Shown: in pieces, positions 10,612 through 19,255 of the stretch | How positions within the stretch are numbered: position 1 is the stretch's first letter | How the letters are laid out: each line of letters starts with the position of its first letter | Source of the DNA: Flavobacteriales bacterium UBA1995 | Lineage (GTDB): Bacteria > Bacteroidota > Bacteroidia > Flavobacteriales_D > Sanyastnellaceae | NCBI GenBank assembly: GCA_002336475.1 | Contig: DDCX01000056.1 | Coordinates: forward strand, 1 to 25,247 | Length of the DNA: 25,247 bases | Direction of reading: 5' to 3' | The notes under the pieces: model-generated | The model's database searches: none | What the model was told of the DNA's origin: nothing | The model's input: only the letters and a program-made list of their open reading frames with translations | Program-made: the position numbers and the translations under genes

Positions 10612-10631
10612 ATCGAATTTTTATCGAATTT
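10612..10631. repeat. Pair of 9-bp direct repeats just upstream of the adhesin promoter
   Basis: ATCGAATTT occurs at 10612-10620 and again at 10623-10631, an 11-base period (about one helical turn). Relative to a start site near 10560 the pair lies at about -52 to -71, a usual place for an activator. No regulator gene is adjacent, and the A/T-rich context makes chance repeats possible. Confidence 0.4.
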
Positions 10632-10684
10632 AACCGGATGTACTGCACCATTCGTGGGAAATACTTGCAATCCGAAGGGGACGG

Positions 10685-11425
10685 TTAACCGAGAAGGTGG
10701 TGCAGTGCGATGCCTGCAGCGACGCTCACGTTGAGTGAACCGGTACTCCCACTCATAGGGATGGTCGCGTGTACATCACAAAACGCCCACGAAGTGGTGG
10801 AAATCCCGAGCTCTTCATCACCCAAGACCAAACAAGCTGCATCTGAACGCTCGCAAGCGGTGATGTTCAAGTCGGCTTTTTCGCTGAGGCCGATGCGTTC
10901 AAGGCCGCATTTGCCCATGTATCGCAGGGCTTTAGTGACATCACTGACACGCGCGACGGGAAGCCTGAGCAGTGCCCCTGAGCTGGTTTTGACGGCGTCC
11001 TCATTGACTGGAGCGGCATGGTGGTCTTGTACCACGAGTCCAGTGGCCCCAAAACACTCTGCAGACCGCGCGATGGCTCCTAGGTTGCCCACATCGGTGA
11101 CGCCATCAAGGACCACAATCATGACCCGCTTCCCCGACTCAAAGCCCTGTTGCACCAACTCTTCGAGCTCTACGAAAGAGATTGGAGATGCAAAAGCGAC
11201 AATGCCCTGGTGGTTTTTCTTGGTGATTCGGTCCAGCCTTTCACGTGGCACCCGTTGGATGGGAATCCGGCGGTCACGAAGCGTCTTGACCAGCAATTTG
11301 GTCCGCTCGTCTTTCGCGTCTCGTTGAAGCAATACCCTCGCGAATTCTTTGCCAGCATCCAAAGCTTCTTGAACCGGGTGCCACCCAATGATGCGGTCGT
11401 CTACTTTTTGGGGTCTTCTGTTCAT
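10685..11425 (-). CDS. rlmB: 23S rRNA 2'-O-ribose methyltransferase of the SpoU/TrmH family (RlmB)
   Basis: RlmB methylates the 2'-oxygen of a conserved guanosine in the ribosomal peptidyl-transferase region (G2251 in E. coli numbering) using S-adenosylmethionine. The 246-residue product has an N-terminal RNA-substrate-binding domain beginning IIGWHPVQEAL. A SPOUT domain with the three family motifs follows: LDGVTDVGNLGAIARSAECF, LVLGDEELGIS and IPMSGSTGSLNVSVAAGIAL. The length matches the family. Its ATG overlaps the stop of the upstream GWxTD gene in an ATGA arrangement, so the two are translationally coupled. The closely related YacO/TrmH-type enzymes are alternatives for the exact target nucleotide. 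Confidence 0.9.
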   Translation of the reverse strand: MNRRPQKVDDRIIGWHPVQEALDAGKEFARVLLQRDAKDERTKLLVKTLRDRRIPIQRVPRERLDRITKKNHQGIVAFASPISFVELEELVQQGFESGKRVMIVVLDGVTDVGNLGAIARSAECFGATGLVVQDHHAAPVNEDAVKTSSGALLRLPVARVSDVTKALRYMGKCGLERIGLSEKADLNITACERSDAACLVLGDEELGISTTSWAFCDVHATIPMSGSTGSLNVSVAAGIALHHLLG

Positions 11426-12876
11426 CTCCTTCTTATTTTACCTCTTCTCCAACTGGATACCATCGCTTCCCACGGGCTGCGAAACCCGGGATAGCGCTCG
11501 AGTTGATACACATTGAAGTCGTCGCCTGACGCTCTGTTCGAAAAGCGAAATATGAGCGCATTGACATCGCCTTCCTCCCCGAAGATCCAGGTTTCACCAT
11601 AGCGGTCCCTGCGGGTGCGGTCGGGGTGTCCGAAAACCACATAGACCATTCCGCGGTCTGTGGACCACCCTTCTTTGAGTCCACTGAAAAACACATTGGC
11701 GTCGTGAATCCGCCCATAATAAGTCCTGATGAGCGCTCGGGCTTGTTCGGGATTGCCGGCGAATTGAAGCCAGAAGTTGTCGAGTGCAACTTTGGGGTTA
11801 CGCGCCTCGCGCATGGTACGGTATTCGTCGCGTGTGGCGATGTACCGCGTTGCGCGTATCATTTCTGGGACATCGCGCATGGCCGGGAAGTGGCCACGCC
11901 TTGCAGGCAATGTGATGTGACGGAGGCTGCCTTGCACAGTCCATCGGTGCAGCCCCGGTGCAGCCTCCCAAATCAACACGCCCCAGCCCGTCCAATCGCC
12001 CGGGGGGAGTTCAGTCAAACCTGCTTCGACAGGCGAGGGGAAGCGCGAATCTGCCGGCTCTGGAAAAACAATGGGCCATGGTGACCGGTCTAAAAATGGT
12101 GCGCTGGGAAAGGAGTCAACCGGGGACAAGGTGCTGCGCATCCATTGGCCATCAGACAAGTCAGGTGGAATCAATATCCCTGCTGGTTGACCGGCTTTCA
12201 ATTGGCCATTCCAGGCGGGCTGGCCTGAGGCAGGGTCAAAGGCCAGTGAGCGGGCTGGCGCATCGACGGAGCGGCCATCCAAGAGTGTAGCACTGCGCAC
12301 CACGGATCCGCGGTGCAAATCTGACAACGATTGAGAGATCCTGTACCGTCCAGGTGCCAGAGGAAAGCTAAACCGGGCGGTGAGTTCGGATTGATCGGGG
12401 TCGGCCTTTCCTGTCCATTGATAGCTGTGCCGCAAGGACTGGGCATTCCACACAGAGTCCGCAGGTGCATCATCAAGGGGCTGAATGGCCAAATCTAGCT
12501 GAAGTGCAAAGCCAAAAGGTTGGTCTCGGTTTTCTCTGAGGTGCAGCGGCTCATGGGCTGGCAAACGGACAAAAACAGCTGCAGAGTCAGGGCTAAAACG
12601 GTGCCATACAAATGAAGGGTGATGGGTCAGGTTGTCCCATTGATAGGGTTGCTGTTGGTTGCTGCCCAAAGGCGAAACGGATTGGCACCCGGACAGCACA
12701 AGGACCAAGCCCCACAGCACAGGAATGCCACCCCAAAAAAGGCGCGGCCTCGTCCTGAATGCAGAGACAGGTCCGTTTGGACTTCTGAAAAAGCGGTTGG
12801 AACGATGGTGTAGCAATGCGACGGCAAGTTGGCACAGCAAAACGTAACCCTGTTGGATTTCCGTGCGTATGGTCAA
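11422..12876 (-). CDS. GWxTD-domain lipoprotein
   Basis: The C-terminal part carries the family signature EGWSTDRGMVYVVFG followed by a GETWIF strand and a conserved tail with FNVYQLERYPGF. The function of GWxTD proteins, widespread in Bacteroidota, is not established. The N-terminal part has a hydrophobic stretch ending LVLSGC, a good lipobox, predicting an envelope lipoprotein. No ATG exists in frame before the signal peptide: the longest reading starts at TTG 12876, which puts the lipobox Cys at residue 64, too far for a normal signal. A TTG at 12816 (Cys at 44) is more plausible. The gene ends in a 4-base ATGA overlap with rlmB. Confidence 0.85.
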   Translation of the reverse strand: MTIRTEIQQGYVLLCQLAVALLHHRSNRFFRSPNGPVSAFRTRPRLFWGGIPVLWGLVLVLSGCQSVSPLGSNQQQPYQWDNLTHHPSFVWHRFSPDSAAVFVRLPAHEPLHLRENRDQPFGFALQLDLAIQPLDDAPADSVWNAQSLRHSYQWTGKADPDQSELTARFSFPLAPGRYRISQSLSDLHRGSVVRSATLLDGRSVDAPARSLAFDPASGQPAWNGQLKAGQPAGILIPPDLSDGQWMRSTLSPVDSFPSAPFLDRSPWPIVFPEPADSRFPSPVEAGLTELPPGDWTGWGVLIWEAAPGLHRWTVQGSLRHITLPARRGHFPAMRDVPEMIRATRYIATRDEYRTMREARNPKVALDNFWLQFAGNPEQARALIRTYYGRIHDANVFFSGLKEGWSTDRGMVYVVFGHPDRTRRDRYGETWIFGEEGDVNALIFRFSNRASGDDFNVYQLERYPGFRSPWEAMVSSWRRGKIRRR

Positions 12877-12910
12877 ATGTGTCCTTCACGAACCCACCCA
12901 TCAACCCATC

Positions 12911-13060
12911 ATGAAGAACTTCAAAATCTGGGCATTCGCCCTCCTTCTTAGCCTCGGACTGGGCAGCTGCTCAATGTCCTATCAGTACTGTGACGCCTAC
13001 AATGGCGTGGAATTTGAGACGTCCGCAACGGGCGAAACAGAATGTCCAGACAGTCCTTGA
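12911..13060 (+). CDS. Small predicted lipoprotein, 49 residues
   Basis: The ORF starts MKNFKIWAFALLLSLGLGSC, a near-ideal short lipoprotein signal with lipobox LGSC (Cys20). Only 29 further residues follow, with two more cysteines. I do not recognise the mature part. It lies between the divergent GWxTD gene and the convergent osmC-like gene, so it must have its own promoter; none was clear. The signal peptide is the main evidence that this is a real gene. A longer in-frame start at 12863 would bury the signal and is unlikely. Confidence 0.7.
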   Translation: MKNFKIWAFALLLSLGLGSCSMSYQYCDAYNGVEFETSATGETECPDSP

Positions 13061-13082
13061 CCGCCCTTCACACGACACCCAG

Positions 13083-13487
13083 TCAGGTAAATGTGATGGT
13101 CACATCCTGATCGAGTTCCGGGTGCAGGGATAAAGCCACCGGGCAAGCGAGCGCCTCTTTGCGCAGCCACTCCCGGTCGTTTTCATCGCCTCCTAACAAT
13201 TGAACAGTGAGCCCCACCGAGATGCGTCCAACGCGTCTGGGTTGTGGGCTCATTTGTTTTTCAACTTCGGCGCTCATGCCTTGGATTTCCAATGAACGCG
13301 AAGAAGCCCTCAGCCCCAGAATGGTCATGATGCAACTGGCCAAACCGACTGCTACGAGGTCCGTTGGGGAATAGGCTTCACCGAGTCCACCGTTGTCTGC
13401 TGGAGCATCTGTCAACAGAATTTGGCGGTTGCCTTGGTGAACCGCTTGCGTTCTGAGGGGTTCAGGATAGGAGAGGGCGTACTTCAT
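13083..13487 (-). CDS. OsmC/Ohr-family protein
   Basis: The OsmC/Ohr superfamily contains thiol peroxidases that reduce organic hydroperoxides, together with relatives of unknown role. The 134-residue product has the two conserved cysteines: Cys52 in PTDLVAVGLASC, at the start of the core helix, and Cys115 in ALACPVALSLHPE. The glycine- and proline-containing AYSPTDL stretch before the first cysteine is typical. The ATG at 13487 is 22 bases from the divergent start of the barrel-protein gene, so the two likely share a compact promoter region. The exact substrate and subfamily cannot be called by eye. Confidence 0.9.
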   Translation of the reverse strand: MKYALSYPEPLRTQAVHQGNRQILLTDAPADNGGLGEAYSPTDLVAVGLASCIMTILGLRASSRSLEIQGMSAEVEKQMSPQPRRVGRISVGLTVQLLGGDENDREWLRKEALACPVALSLHPELDQDVTITFT

Positions 13488-13509
13488 CGTGCGCTAATTT
13501 CGTAAGTTC

Positions 13510-14331
13510 ATGACGGTGTCACCCTGTTCCACATCTCCAAAACTCAACGCGGCGTTTGTGCGCCTTGCTGTGAGGTGTGTTGTGCTCATGGCCGCCGCCA
13601 TGACGGTGGGCGATGCACGGTGCCAAAACACGGCAGGCACTGGAGAAGGAGAAGACGCACCCAAAACGGTATTTACCCACCGATATGAGGCCGGCATTTC
13701 CTTGCACACCAGGGGAATGGGAGGGCTTCTTGAACGTGGCACATACCGAGGGGTAGGGAAATTGAGTACCTGGTCCGTTGGGTTCACCAGTATGAAGCAC
13801 GCCAAGGAAGTCAGGAGCTTCAATCCGGCATATGACCAGGCCAGAAGCTACGTGTTTGGGAAAGTCAATGCGCTGTACATACTCCGCCTCGGGTGGGGCA
13901 AGAGGACTGTAGCTTCACCCAAGTTGCGCAACGGTGGCGTGTCGGTGGGTTGGCATTACTCTTTTGGAGCCGCCTTGGGGTTGACCAAACCCATCTACCT
14001 CGAGATTGGCTACCCTCAAATTCCCTACACCTATTTGCTGACGCAGCGATACGACCCTTCGGAACACGGCACGGACGACATTTATGGTCGGGCGGGAGCC
14101 ATGAACGGCATCCTTGAACTGACGCCACACCCCGGAGGATACTTCCGGGCAGCTGCGGACTTCGAGTATGGCAGGGAACGAGAGACATTGCGGACATTGT
14201 CTGTGGGCATTCAAGTGGATGCCTTCCTCAACCGAGTTGTGATCATGGCCGAAGAATTCGGCCAAAATGATCGGTTCTATTTGACCTTGTTCGCCCATTG
14301 GACACTCGGTCGACAGAAATTCAAAACATGA
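13510..14331 (+). CDS. Predicted outer-membrane beta-barrel protein of unknown function
   Basis: The 273-residue product has a signal-like N-terminus (basic residues, then [17 protein letters not shown]). The mature region is made of short amphipathic strands rich in Gly, Tyr, Phe and Arg, such as [22 protein letters not shown] and [11 protein letters not shown]. It ends with a polar tail rather than the usual terminal aromatic residue. This pattern fits a small barrel of about 8-12 strands. I do not recognise the family. Its TGA overlaps the lipA ATG in an ATGA arrangement, so lipA expression probably depends on its translation. The start is close to the divergent osmC-like gene and may be slightly different. 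Confidence 0.75.
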   Translation: MTVSPCSTSPKLNAAFVRLAVRCVVLMAAAMTVGDARCQNTAGTGEGEDAPKTVFTHRYEAGISLHTRGMGGLLERGTYRGVGKLSTWSVGFTSMKHAKEVRSFNPAYDQARSYVFGKVNALYILRLGWGKRTVASPKLRNGGVSVGWHYSFGAALGLTKPIYLEIGYPQIPYTYLLTQRYDPSEHGTDDIYGRAGAMNGILELTPHPGGYFRAAADFEYGRERETLRTLSVGIQVDAFLNRVVIMAEEFGQNDRFYLTLFAHWTLGRQKFKT

Positions 14332-15212
14332 CCCAGGCTACGCCACCTCCTGCTGGTTCCGACCAGCCCAAGCGACGGACCAAGCCACCTTGGCTCAAGG
14401 TGAAACTTCCAACTGGCGAAGCGTACCGCAGAGTGCGCGGTTTGGTCAGTGAGCACAAGCTCCACACCATTTGCGAGAGTGGCAATTGTCCCAATATGGG
14501 GGAGTGCTGGGGCGAGGGCACAGCCACTTTCATGATTCTTGGAAATGTCTGCACCCGGTCGTGTGGTTTTTGCAATGTGTCGACAGGGCGTCCGGAAGAA
14601 GCTGACCCTTTCGAGCCCGGCCGCGTAGCCAACAGTGTAAAGCTGATGGAGGTCAAACACGCCGTGATCACCTCGGTGGACCGCGATGACCTGGCAGATG
14701 GAGGGGCGGAAATTTGGGCCCAAACGGTGCGGGCCATCAGACAGCAGAGTCCGGGAACGACCATGGAAACGTTGATTCCAGATTTCGCAGGGAAATGGGA
14801 AAACCTGCAGAAGATCATCAATGTCGCTCCCGAAGTGGTGTCTCACAACCTTGAGACTGTGCGCCGTTTGACCAAGCAAGTGCGGATACAGGCCAAGTAC
14901 GACCGCAGTCTGGAGGTGCTCATGCGGTTGCGCAAAGCGGGCATTCGGACCAAAAGCGGGGTGATGCTCGGTTTGGGTGAAACCGTCCAAGAAGTCCGAG
15001 AAACCATGGAGGACCTGCGCTCAGTAGATTGCCAGGTGCTCACTTTGGGTCAATACCTGCAGCCTACGCCCAAGCACTTGCCGGTGGCCGAATTCGTTCA
15101 CCCGGATGTTTTCGCCAGTTTGAGAGAAGAAGGACTCGCCATGGGCTTCATGTTTGTGGAAAGTGGGCCGCTGGTGCGGTCGAGCTACCACGCCGAGAAG
15201 CACGTCGTCTGA
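14328..15212 (+). CDS. lipA: Lipoyl synthase, radical SAM enzyme
   Basis: LipA inserts two sulfur atoms into protein-bound octanoyl groups to make lipoate on 2-oxoacid dehydrogenases and the glycine cleavage H protein. The 294-residue product has the auxiliary iron-sulfur cluster cysteines Cys49, Cys54 and Cys60 ([12 protein letters not shown]) and the radical SAM CxxxCxxC at Cys75, Cys79 and Cys82 (CTRSCGFC). It also has the C-terminal RSSYHA, whose serine ligates the auxiliary cluster. I chose the ATG at 14328, which overlaps the previous stop; an earlier TTG at 14298 would add ten residues. lipB is not adjacent. A weak hairpin follows the gene. Confidence 0.98.
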   Translation: MTQATPPPAGSDQPKRRTKPPWLKVKLPTGEAYRRVRGLVSEHKLHTICESGNCPNMGECWGEGTATFMILGNVCTRSCGFCNVSTGRPEEADPFEPGRVANSVKLMEVKHAVITSVDRDDLADGGAEIWAQTVRAIRQQSPGTTMETLIPDFAGKWENLQKIINVAPEVVSHNLETVRRLTKQVRIQAKYDRSLEVLMRLRKAGIRTKSGVMLGLGETVQEVRETMEDLRSVDCQVLTLGQYLQPTPKHLPVAEFVHPDVFASLREEGLAMGFMFVESGPLVRSSYHAEKHVV

Positions 15213-15218
15213 GCGCTG

Positions 15219-15240
15219 AAAGGGCTGATTCATGCCCTTT
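15219..15240 (+). terminator. Weak hairpin after lipA
   Basis: AAAGGGC (15219-15225) pairs with GCCCTTT (15234-15240) across an 8-base loop, with only a short T run. It is a possible inefficient terminator between lipA and the BNR-propeller gene. Confidence 0.35.
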
Positions 15241-15333
15241 TCGGTGCCGCATGTGCACACTTGTCGAACCCATTCGGCTTAGGTGGTGTTCATGCATTAA
15301 ATTCCGCCCTCTTACGAAGGGAACCGATCCACA

Positions 15334-18300
15334 ATGAAGAATACTGTCTTCCTGTCCGCCATCGCCTTTAGCCTCTGCGCATTGGCCGTCCTCCAAAGCA
15401 CTTCTGAAGAACGTGCTGACTTCACGCCGCGCTCCACCGAGACGGCCGAGCCTGTAGCCAATGCTACCGGCATGGAGCAATTGATGTTGGCCCTGCGCGC
15501 TGATATCGAAACAGGCGAAATGAACCACGAAGGCCTCCGTCAACTCGGAGAACGGACACGTCAAATCTCAGCCGCGCAATCGGCGAACCGCGGAGCCTCT
15601 GCGCATTATTGGAATGCCATGGGGCCAGACAACGTAGGTGGACGAACCCGCTGCATTTTGGCCGTCAATGAGCTTCAGCTCCTTACGGGTGGGGTCAGTG
15701 GTGGCCTTTGGCGCTCCTGGAACAAGGGCGACAACTGGGAGCGCGTTTCAAGCTTCCCTGCAGCCATGGTGGGATCGATTGCCATGGCCGGCAACGGCGA
15801 CTTGTATGTAGGTACAGGAACCCTCTTCGATGGGGTGAGTGGAGTTGGAGGATCAGGATTCCGCGGCGACGGCATTTACCGCTCCACGGACATGGGCGAA
15901 AGTTGGAACCGGGTAGAAGGAACGGACCCAGGGTTGTTCAACGGTGGAAATTGGAGCGCAACTGACGCGCTTGTAGCTGACCCCAATAACCCCAACCGCG
16001 TCTGGTATGGTGGTGTTCAGGGAATGGGCTACATCGAGAATGGCGATATCCTGGAAGACGCAATTTCTGGCATCGCGGGTTCGACCTCTGTCCAAGACAT
16101 CGAAATCGCCAACGACGGCAGTTACATGTTGATCTCAACTTCCAATGGAAGGGTTTACCGCAGCACAGACTTTGAGACCTCTGAAACGGTCTCTGGCAGC
16201 CCCAACGACCCGGTTATTACCCAAGGCTTCGGACGCTGTCGTGTGGCGATCAGTCCAGACGATTCTCAAAGCGCCTTTGCCTTGCTGGCCACTACAGGGT
16301 CTCAGTTTGGAGGGGTCTTCCACAGTGCTGATGGCGGCATCACATGGGACGAGATTTGGCCATCAGGAGTGGACGGATATGACATCTGCCCCACCAACAA
16401 CCAAGCGCGTTACGATCTGGCCTTGGGCGTCCAAAAAGGAAATCCGGAATTGGCATTCGTAGGCGGTCAAGCCCTGTGGAAGTGCGGTCCATCGTACCAA
16501 GCTGAGCAAGCCGCTTCTATGGGTGGAGGTCCATCTAACCCCTTTTATGTCCACGCCGACGTCCACGAGATCATTTTCACTCCAGCAGGGACGATGTACA
16601 TCGCAGGCGATGGCGGCATCTTCCGCAGCGAAAACGGTGGTGTGACTTACACCGCGTGTAACCGCGGCCTGCAGTTGACCCAGTTCTACGGCATCGCTTA
16701 CGGTCCAACGAGCGAGGTCATGGGAGGCTCCCAAGACAATGGCACCTCATTGATTCCTGGCAATGGCGCCTTCTTCAATGACATGGATGCTGCTGACGTT
16801 TTTGGAGGTGATGGATTCGATTGTGCCATGTCTCAAGCGACAGGCCTTCAGGAAGGGGTGCCCTTCTTTGCTACGTCGCAAAACGGAGTGCTCGGCCGCG
16901 GATTTTACCAGCAAGGGTCTGCCTTCACAGATGCAGGGTCCTTCTGGGACGAGTGCATCGTTGATTTGATCGCAGACGAGGTGCAAACCTCATTCTACAC
17001 TTGCATGAACCTCTATGAGGACTTCAATGACGAAAACAGCGGCATGACGGTGTCCTTGGTCAATCCATACGACGAGACCATCGAAGACAGCACGTTTACG
17101 ATGGAGACTGCAAACCTGAATCGTCCTTTCGAATACGCACTGGAAGCGCCATTGCGCTACTGGGATGTTTTGGTTCGTCCGGAAATCATCTCTGAGACAG
17201 GGCCTGTCGAAAACACCGAATATCCTTGGCTCGAATCCCAAGATTTGACGGTGATTTTCGATTGCGATGACGTTGAGATCGTAGAAGAGGGGGACACCTC
17301 CATTGTGACCATTTGCGACACCACTTGGAATTACGCCGCAGACACGCTGTACGACGTACATGAGGTCATAGAGGTCACCGACCCCTACACGACCATGACC
17401 GTCATGAGCTTCTCTGGCACCGGCGGACTGTGGATGACGCGCAACGGTTTGAACTTTAACGCCCAGCCGCGCTGGTTCCGTTTGGGTGACGCACCCGCTG
17501 GAGGAGGTGCAAAAGGCATCGAGTTTGCGGCAGGAGAGCACCCTGAGGCGGGCAACCACATCTTCGTAGCCGGTTGGGACTCCAAGCTTTACCGTTTCAG
17601 CGGTCTGAACAACTTGTGGCAGCACGACGGTTCATGTGAAACCGCAGAGGAAGTAACCCGCACTCAAATCATGGCCACCGGAACGGTGGTAACGGGTGTG
17701 GCTGTGGATGTCAATGATCCCAACCACGTCGTGGCTACGGTCGGAGGCTACGGCTCAGTGAGCGGAGGTAAGGTCCAAGAGACGTTCAACGCATTGGATG
17801 ACAACCCCGATTGGGACAACATCTGGTTCTCCGGAAGCAATGACTTTGTGAAGATGCCCGTCTACGACGTGGTGATTGATCAAGGTGACCCTTCTGGCAA
17901 TACCATCTTGGTGGGAACAGAGCACGGCGTTTGGCAAACCCTCGATGGCGGTGAAAACTGGACAGTAGAGAATTTGGGAATGGTGACCACCGCTGGTGGT
18001 GTTGCAAGCCCAGTATTCTCTATGGAACAGCAGTGGCACATGCCAACAGAGTGGTCCAATGTGACCAACAATGGCGCCATCTATGCCGGTACCCACGGCC
18101 GCGGTATTTTCCGCAGCGACACTTATCTCGGGACAGAAGAGGTGCCGTTTGCTGAAGCGGTTGACCAGCGCAACCTGCTGGTGTATCCGAACCCTGCGAC
18201 CGGAGAGGACATCACCGTTAAGTTGGGTGCAGGCTGGTTCCAGCCAACCTTGCGCATCTACGATATGAATGGTCGACCAGTTCGCGCGGTTTCACCTCAG

Positions 18301-18414
18301 GCGACAACGGGCGGTCAAGTGCGGATCTCTGTCGGAGATTTGGCGCCAGGCCTCTACATCGTAACCGCTCAGGAAGGAGCGCAGATGGAGAGCACCCAAG
18401 TGATCGTCCACTGA
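15334..18414 (+). CDS. Secreted BNR/Asp-box beta-propeller protein with type A T9SS sorting domain
   Basis: The 1026-residue product has an N-terminal signal peptide (MKNTVFLSAIAFSLCALAVLQ). A pro-like segment follows, then sortilin/BNR-type propeller blades: RSWNKGDNWERV, YRSTDMGESWNRV, HSADGGITWDEI, FRSENGGVTY, QTLDGGENWTVE and RGIFRSD. An acidic segment of about 130 residues at about 550-683 interrupts the propeller series. The last 80 residues (from NLLVYPNPATGEDI, about 946, through LAPGLYIVTAQ) form the Por_Secre_tail type A sorting domain, which directs export and surface attachment by the type IX system. Enzymatic activity is not evident; many such proteins are called exo-alpha-sialidase-like on Asp-boxes alone, which would be unsafe here. 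It is a single-gene unit with a strong terminator after it. Confidence 0.92.
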   Translation: MKNTVFLSAIAFSLCALAVLQSTSEERADFTPRSTETAEPVANATGMEQLMLALRADIETGEMNHEGLRQLGERTRQISAAQSANRGASAHYWNAMGPDNVGGRTRCILAVNELQLLTGGVSGGLWRSWNKGDNWERVSSFPAAMVGSIAMAGNGDLYVGTGTLFDGVSGVGGSGFRGDGIYRSTDMGESWNRVEGTDPGLFNGGNWSATDALVADPNNPNRVWYGGVQGMGYIENGDILEDAISGIAGSTSVQDIEIANDGSYMLISTSNGRVYRSTDFETSETVSGSPNDPVITQGFGRCRVAISPDDSQSAFALLATTGSQFGGVFHSADGGITWDEIWPSGVDGYDICPTNNQARYDLALGVQKGNPELAFVGGQALWKCGPSYQAEQAASMGGGPSNPFYVHADVHEIIFTPAGTMYIAGDGGIFRSENGGVTYTACNRGLQLTQFYGIAYGPTSEVMGGSQDNGTSLIPGNGAFFNDMDAADVFGGDGFDCAMSQATGLQEGVPFFATSQNGVLGRGFYQQGSAFTDAGSFWDECIVDLIADEVQTSFYTCMNLYEDFNDENSGMTVSLVNPYDETIEDSTFTMETANLNRPFEYALEAPLRYWDVLVRPEIISETGPVENTEYPWLESQDLTVIFDCDDVEIVEEGDTSIVTICDTTWNYAADTLYDVHEVIEVTDPYTTMTVMSFSGTGGLWMTRNGLNFNAQPRWFRLGDAPAGGGAKGIEFAAGEHPEAGNHIFVAGWDSKLYRFSGLNNLWQHDGSCETAEEVTRTQIMATGTVVTGVAVDVNDPNHVVATVGGYGSVSGGKVQETFNALDDNPDWDNIWFSGSNDFVKMPVYDVVIDQGDPSGNTILVGTEHGVWQTLDGGENWTVENLGMVTTAGGVASPVFSMEQQWHMPTEWSNVTNNGAIYAGTHGRGIFRSDTYLGTEEVPFAEAVDQRNLLVYPNPATGEDITVKLGAGWFQPTLRIYDMNGRPVRAVSPQATTGGQVRISVGDLAPGLYIVTAQEGAQMESTQVIVH

Positions 18415-18436
18415 TCGCTTTGCGACACATTTGAAG

Positions 18437-18475
18437 CGCCGCCGCGTCCCCAGGGATTGCGGCGGTGTTTTTTTT
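18437..18475 (+). terminator. Intrinsic terminator after the BNR-propeller gene
   Basis: A GC-rich stem (CCGCCGC at 18439-18445 with GCGGCGG at 18459-18465, extended outward by C-G and G-U pairs) is followed by eight T residues at 18468-18475. The inner sequence CCC/GGG can extend the stem. It lies 22 bases after the stop and close to the end of the convergent lpxH-like gene. Confidence 0.9.
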
Positions 18476-18487
18476 AGGGGTGTTGCG

Positions 18488-19243
18488 TCACGGTTTCCAA
18501 TAGCGCAAGTGGGCGCCATTATCGTCCACGGTGACATAACTGCGGTGCGAGATCCAGTCGCCGCAGTTGAGGTAGCGGGAGGTCTTGGAGCCGTCGGCTG
18601 TGACCACCTCGAGATCGAGGGGGAGGTGACGGTGTCCGAAGATGAAGCCGTCGTAGTGTTCTTGCTCCAGGATCGACCTGCAATGGTGCAGCAGCCATTC
18701 CCCTTCGGGGCCATCGAAACGCGCCTCGACTTCTGCGCCTGCAGCACGACTGTCGCGGCTCATGCGCGCGCCGATACCAAAGGCCGTGTCGGGATGAAGA
18801 CGGGCAAAAGCCCAGCGTGCAGCAGGGTGTCGAAACAGCCTTTTGAGCGCCTTGTATTTGCGGTCTCCGGGCCCCAGGCCATCGCCATGTCCAACCAAGT
18901 AACGTTGACCGGCATGCATCACCTCGATGGGATCGGCATGCACTTGCACGCCCAGCTCATCGGAGAGGTAGCCCCGGGTCCACATGTCGTGGTTTCCCAA
19001 GTGCCAATGGACGTCGAGTCCGCCGTCGACCAGCTCTGCCAATTTGCCCAGAAGACGCACAGAGCCTTTCGGGACGACATGACGCCACTCAAACCAAAAG
19101 TCGATGAGGTCACCTACCAAATGAAGGGCATCGCCCTTACGGCCCACTTCTTCGAGCCATGCCAAGAACATCCTTTCGCGCTCCCTTGAGGAAGCGGCGT
19201 CAGGAGCACCCAAATGCAGGTCAGAAGCGAAATGAAGGGCCAC
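18488..19243 (-). CDS. lpxH: UDP-2,3-diacylglucosamine diphosphatase-like metallophosphoesterase (LpxH family)
   Basis: LpxH hydrolyses UDP-2,3-diacylglucosamine to lipid X and UMP at the inner face of the cytoplasmic membrane, the fourth step of lipid A synthesis. The 251-residue product has all calcineurin-type metal motifs: Asp8 and His10 (SDLHLG), Asp45 (VGDLIDFWFEW), Asn84 and His85 (LGNHD), then GHGD and GHRH near the C-terminus. The LIDFWFEW stretch is characteristic of the LpxH group. The start is GTG at 19243; no ATG lies before the first catalytic motif. It is 12 bases after the stop of the TlpA-like gene and in the same frame. Membership in an operon with lpxK supports the assignment. 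Confidence 0.88.
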   Translation of the reverse strand: MALHFASDLHLGAPDAASSRERERMFLAWLEEVGRKGDALHLVGDLIDFWFEWRHVVPKGSVRLLGKLAELVDGGLDVHWHLGNHDMWTRGYLSDELGVQVHADPIEVMHAGQRYLVGHGDGLGPGDRKYKALKRLFRHPAARWAFARLHPDTAFGIGARMSRDSRAAGAEVEARFDGPEGEWLLHHCRSILEQEHYDGFIFGHRHLPLDLEVVTADGSKTSRYLNCGDWISHRSYVTVDDNGAHLRYWKP

Positions 19244-19255
19244 AGAAAAGGGGGC

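Noticed and set aside
12873..12902. TTG-N20-CACATTTG as a minus-strand promoter for the GWxTD gene
   Set aside because: The -7 element has a mismatch at its first, important base and overlaps the proposed TTG start; too weak to list as a feature.
13495..13502. TAATTTCG as a -7 element for the barrel-protein gene
   Set aside because: It has one mismatch to TAnnTTTG, no matching -33 element at the right distance, and would place the transcript start almost on the ATG.
15334..18414. Sialidase activity for the BNR-propeller protein
   Set aside because: Asp-box-like blades alone do not indicate sialidase; the catalytic arginine triad and tyrosine/glutamate pair could not be recognised.
18431..19189. 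252-residue plus-strand frame antisense to the lpxH-like gene
   Set aside because: It begins inside the terminator hairpin of the preceding gene and has no family features, whereas the opposite strand has all metallophosphoesterase motifs.
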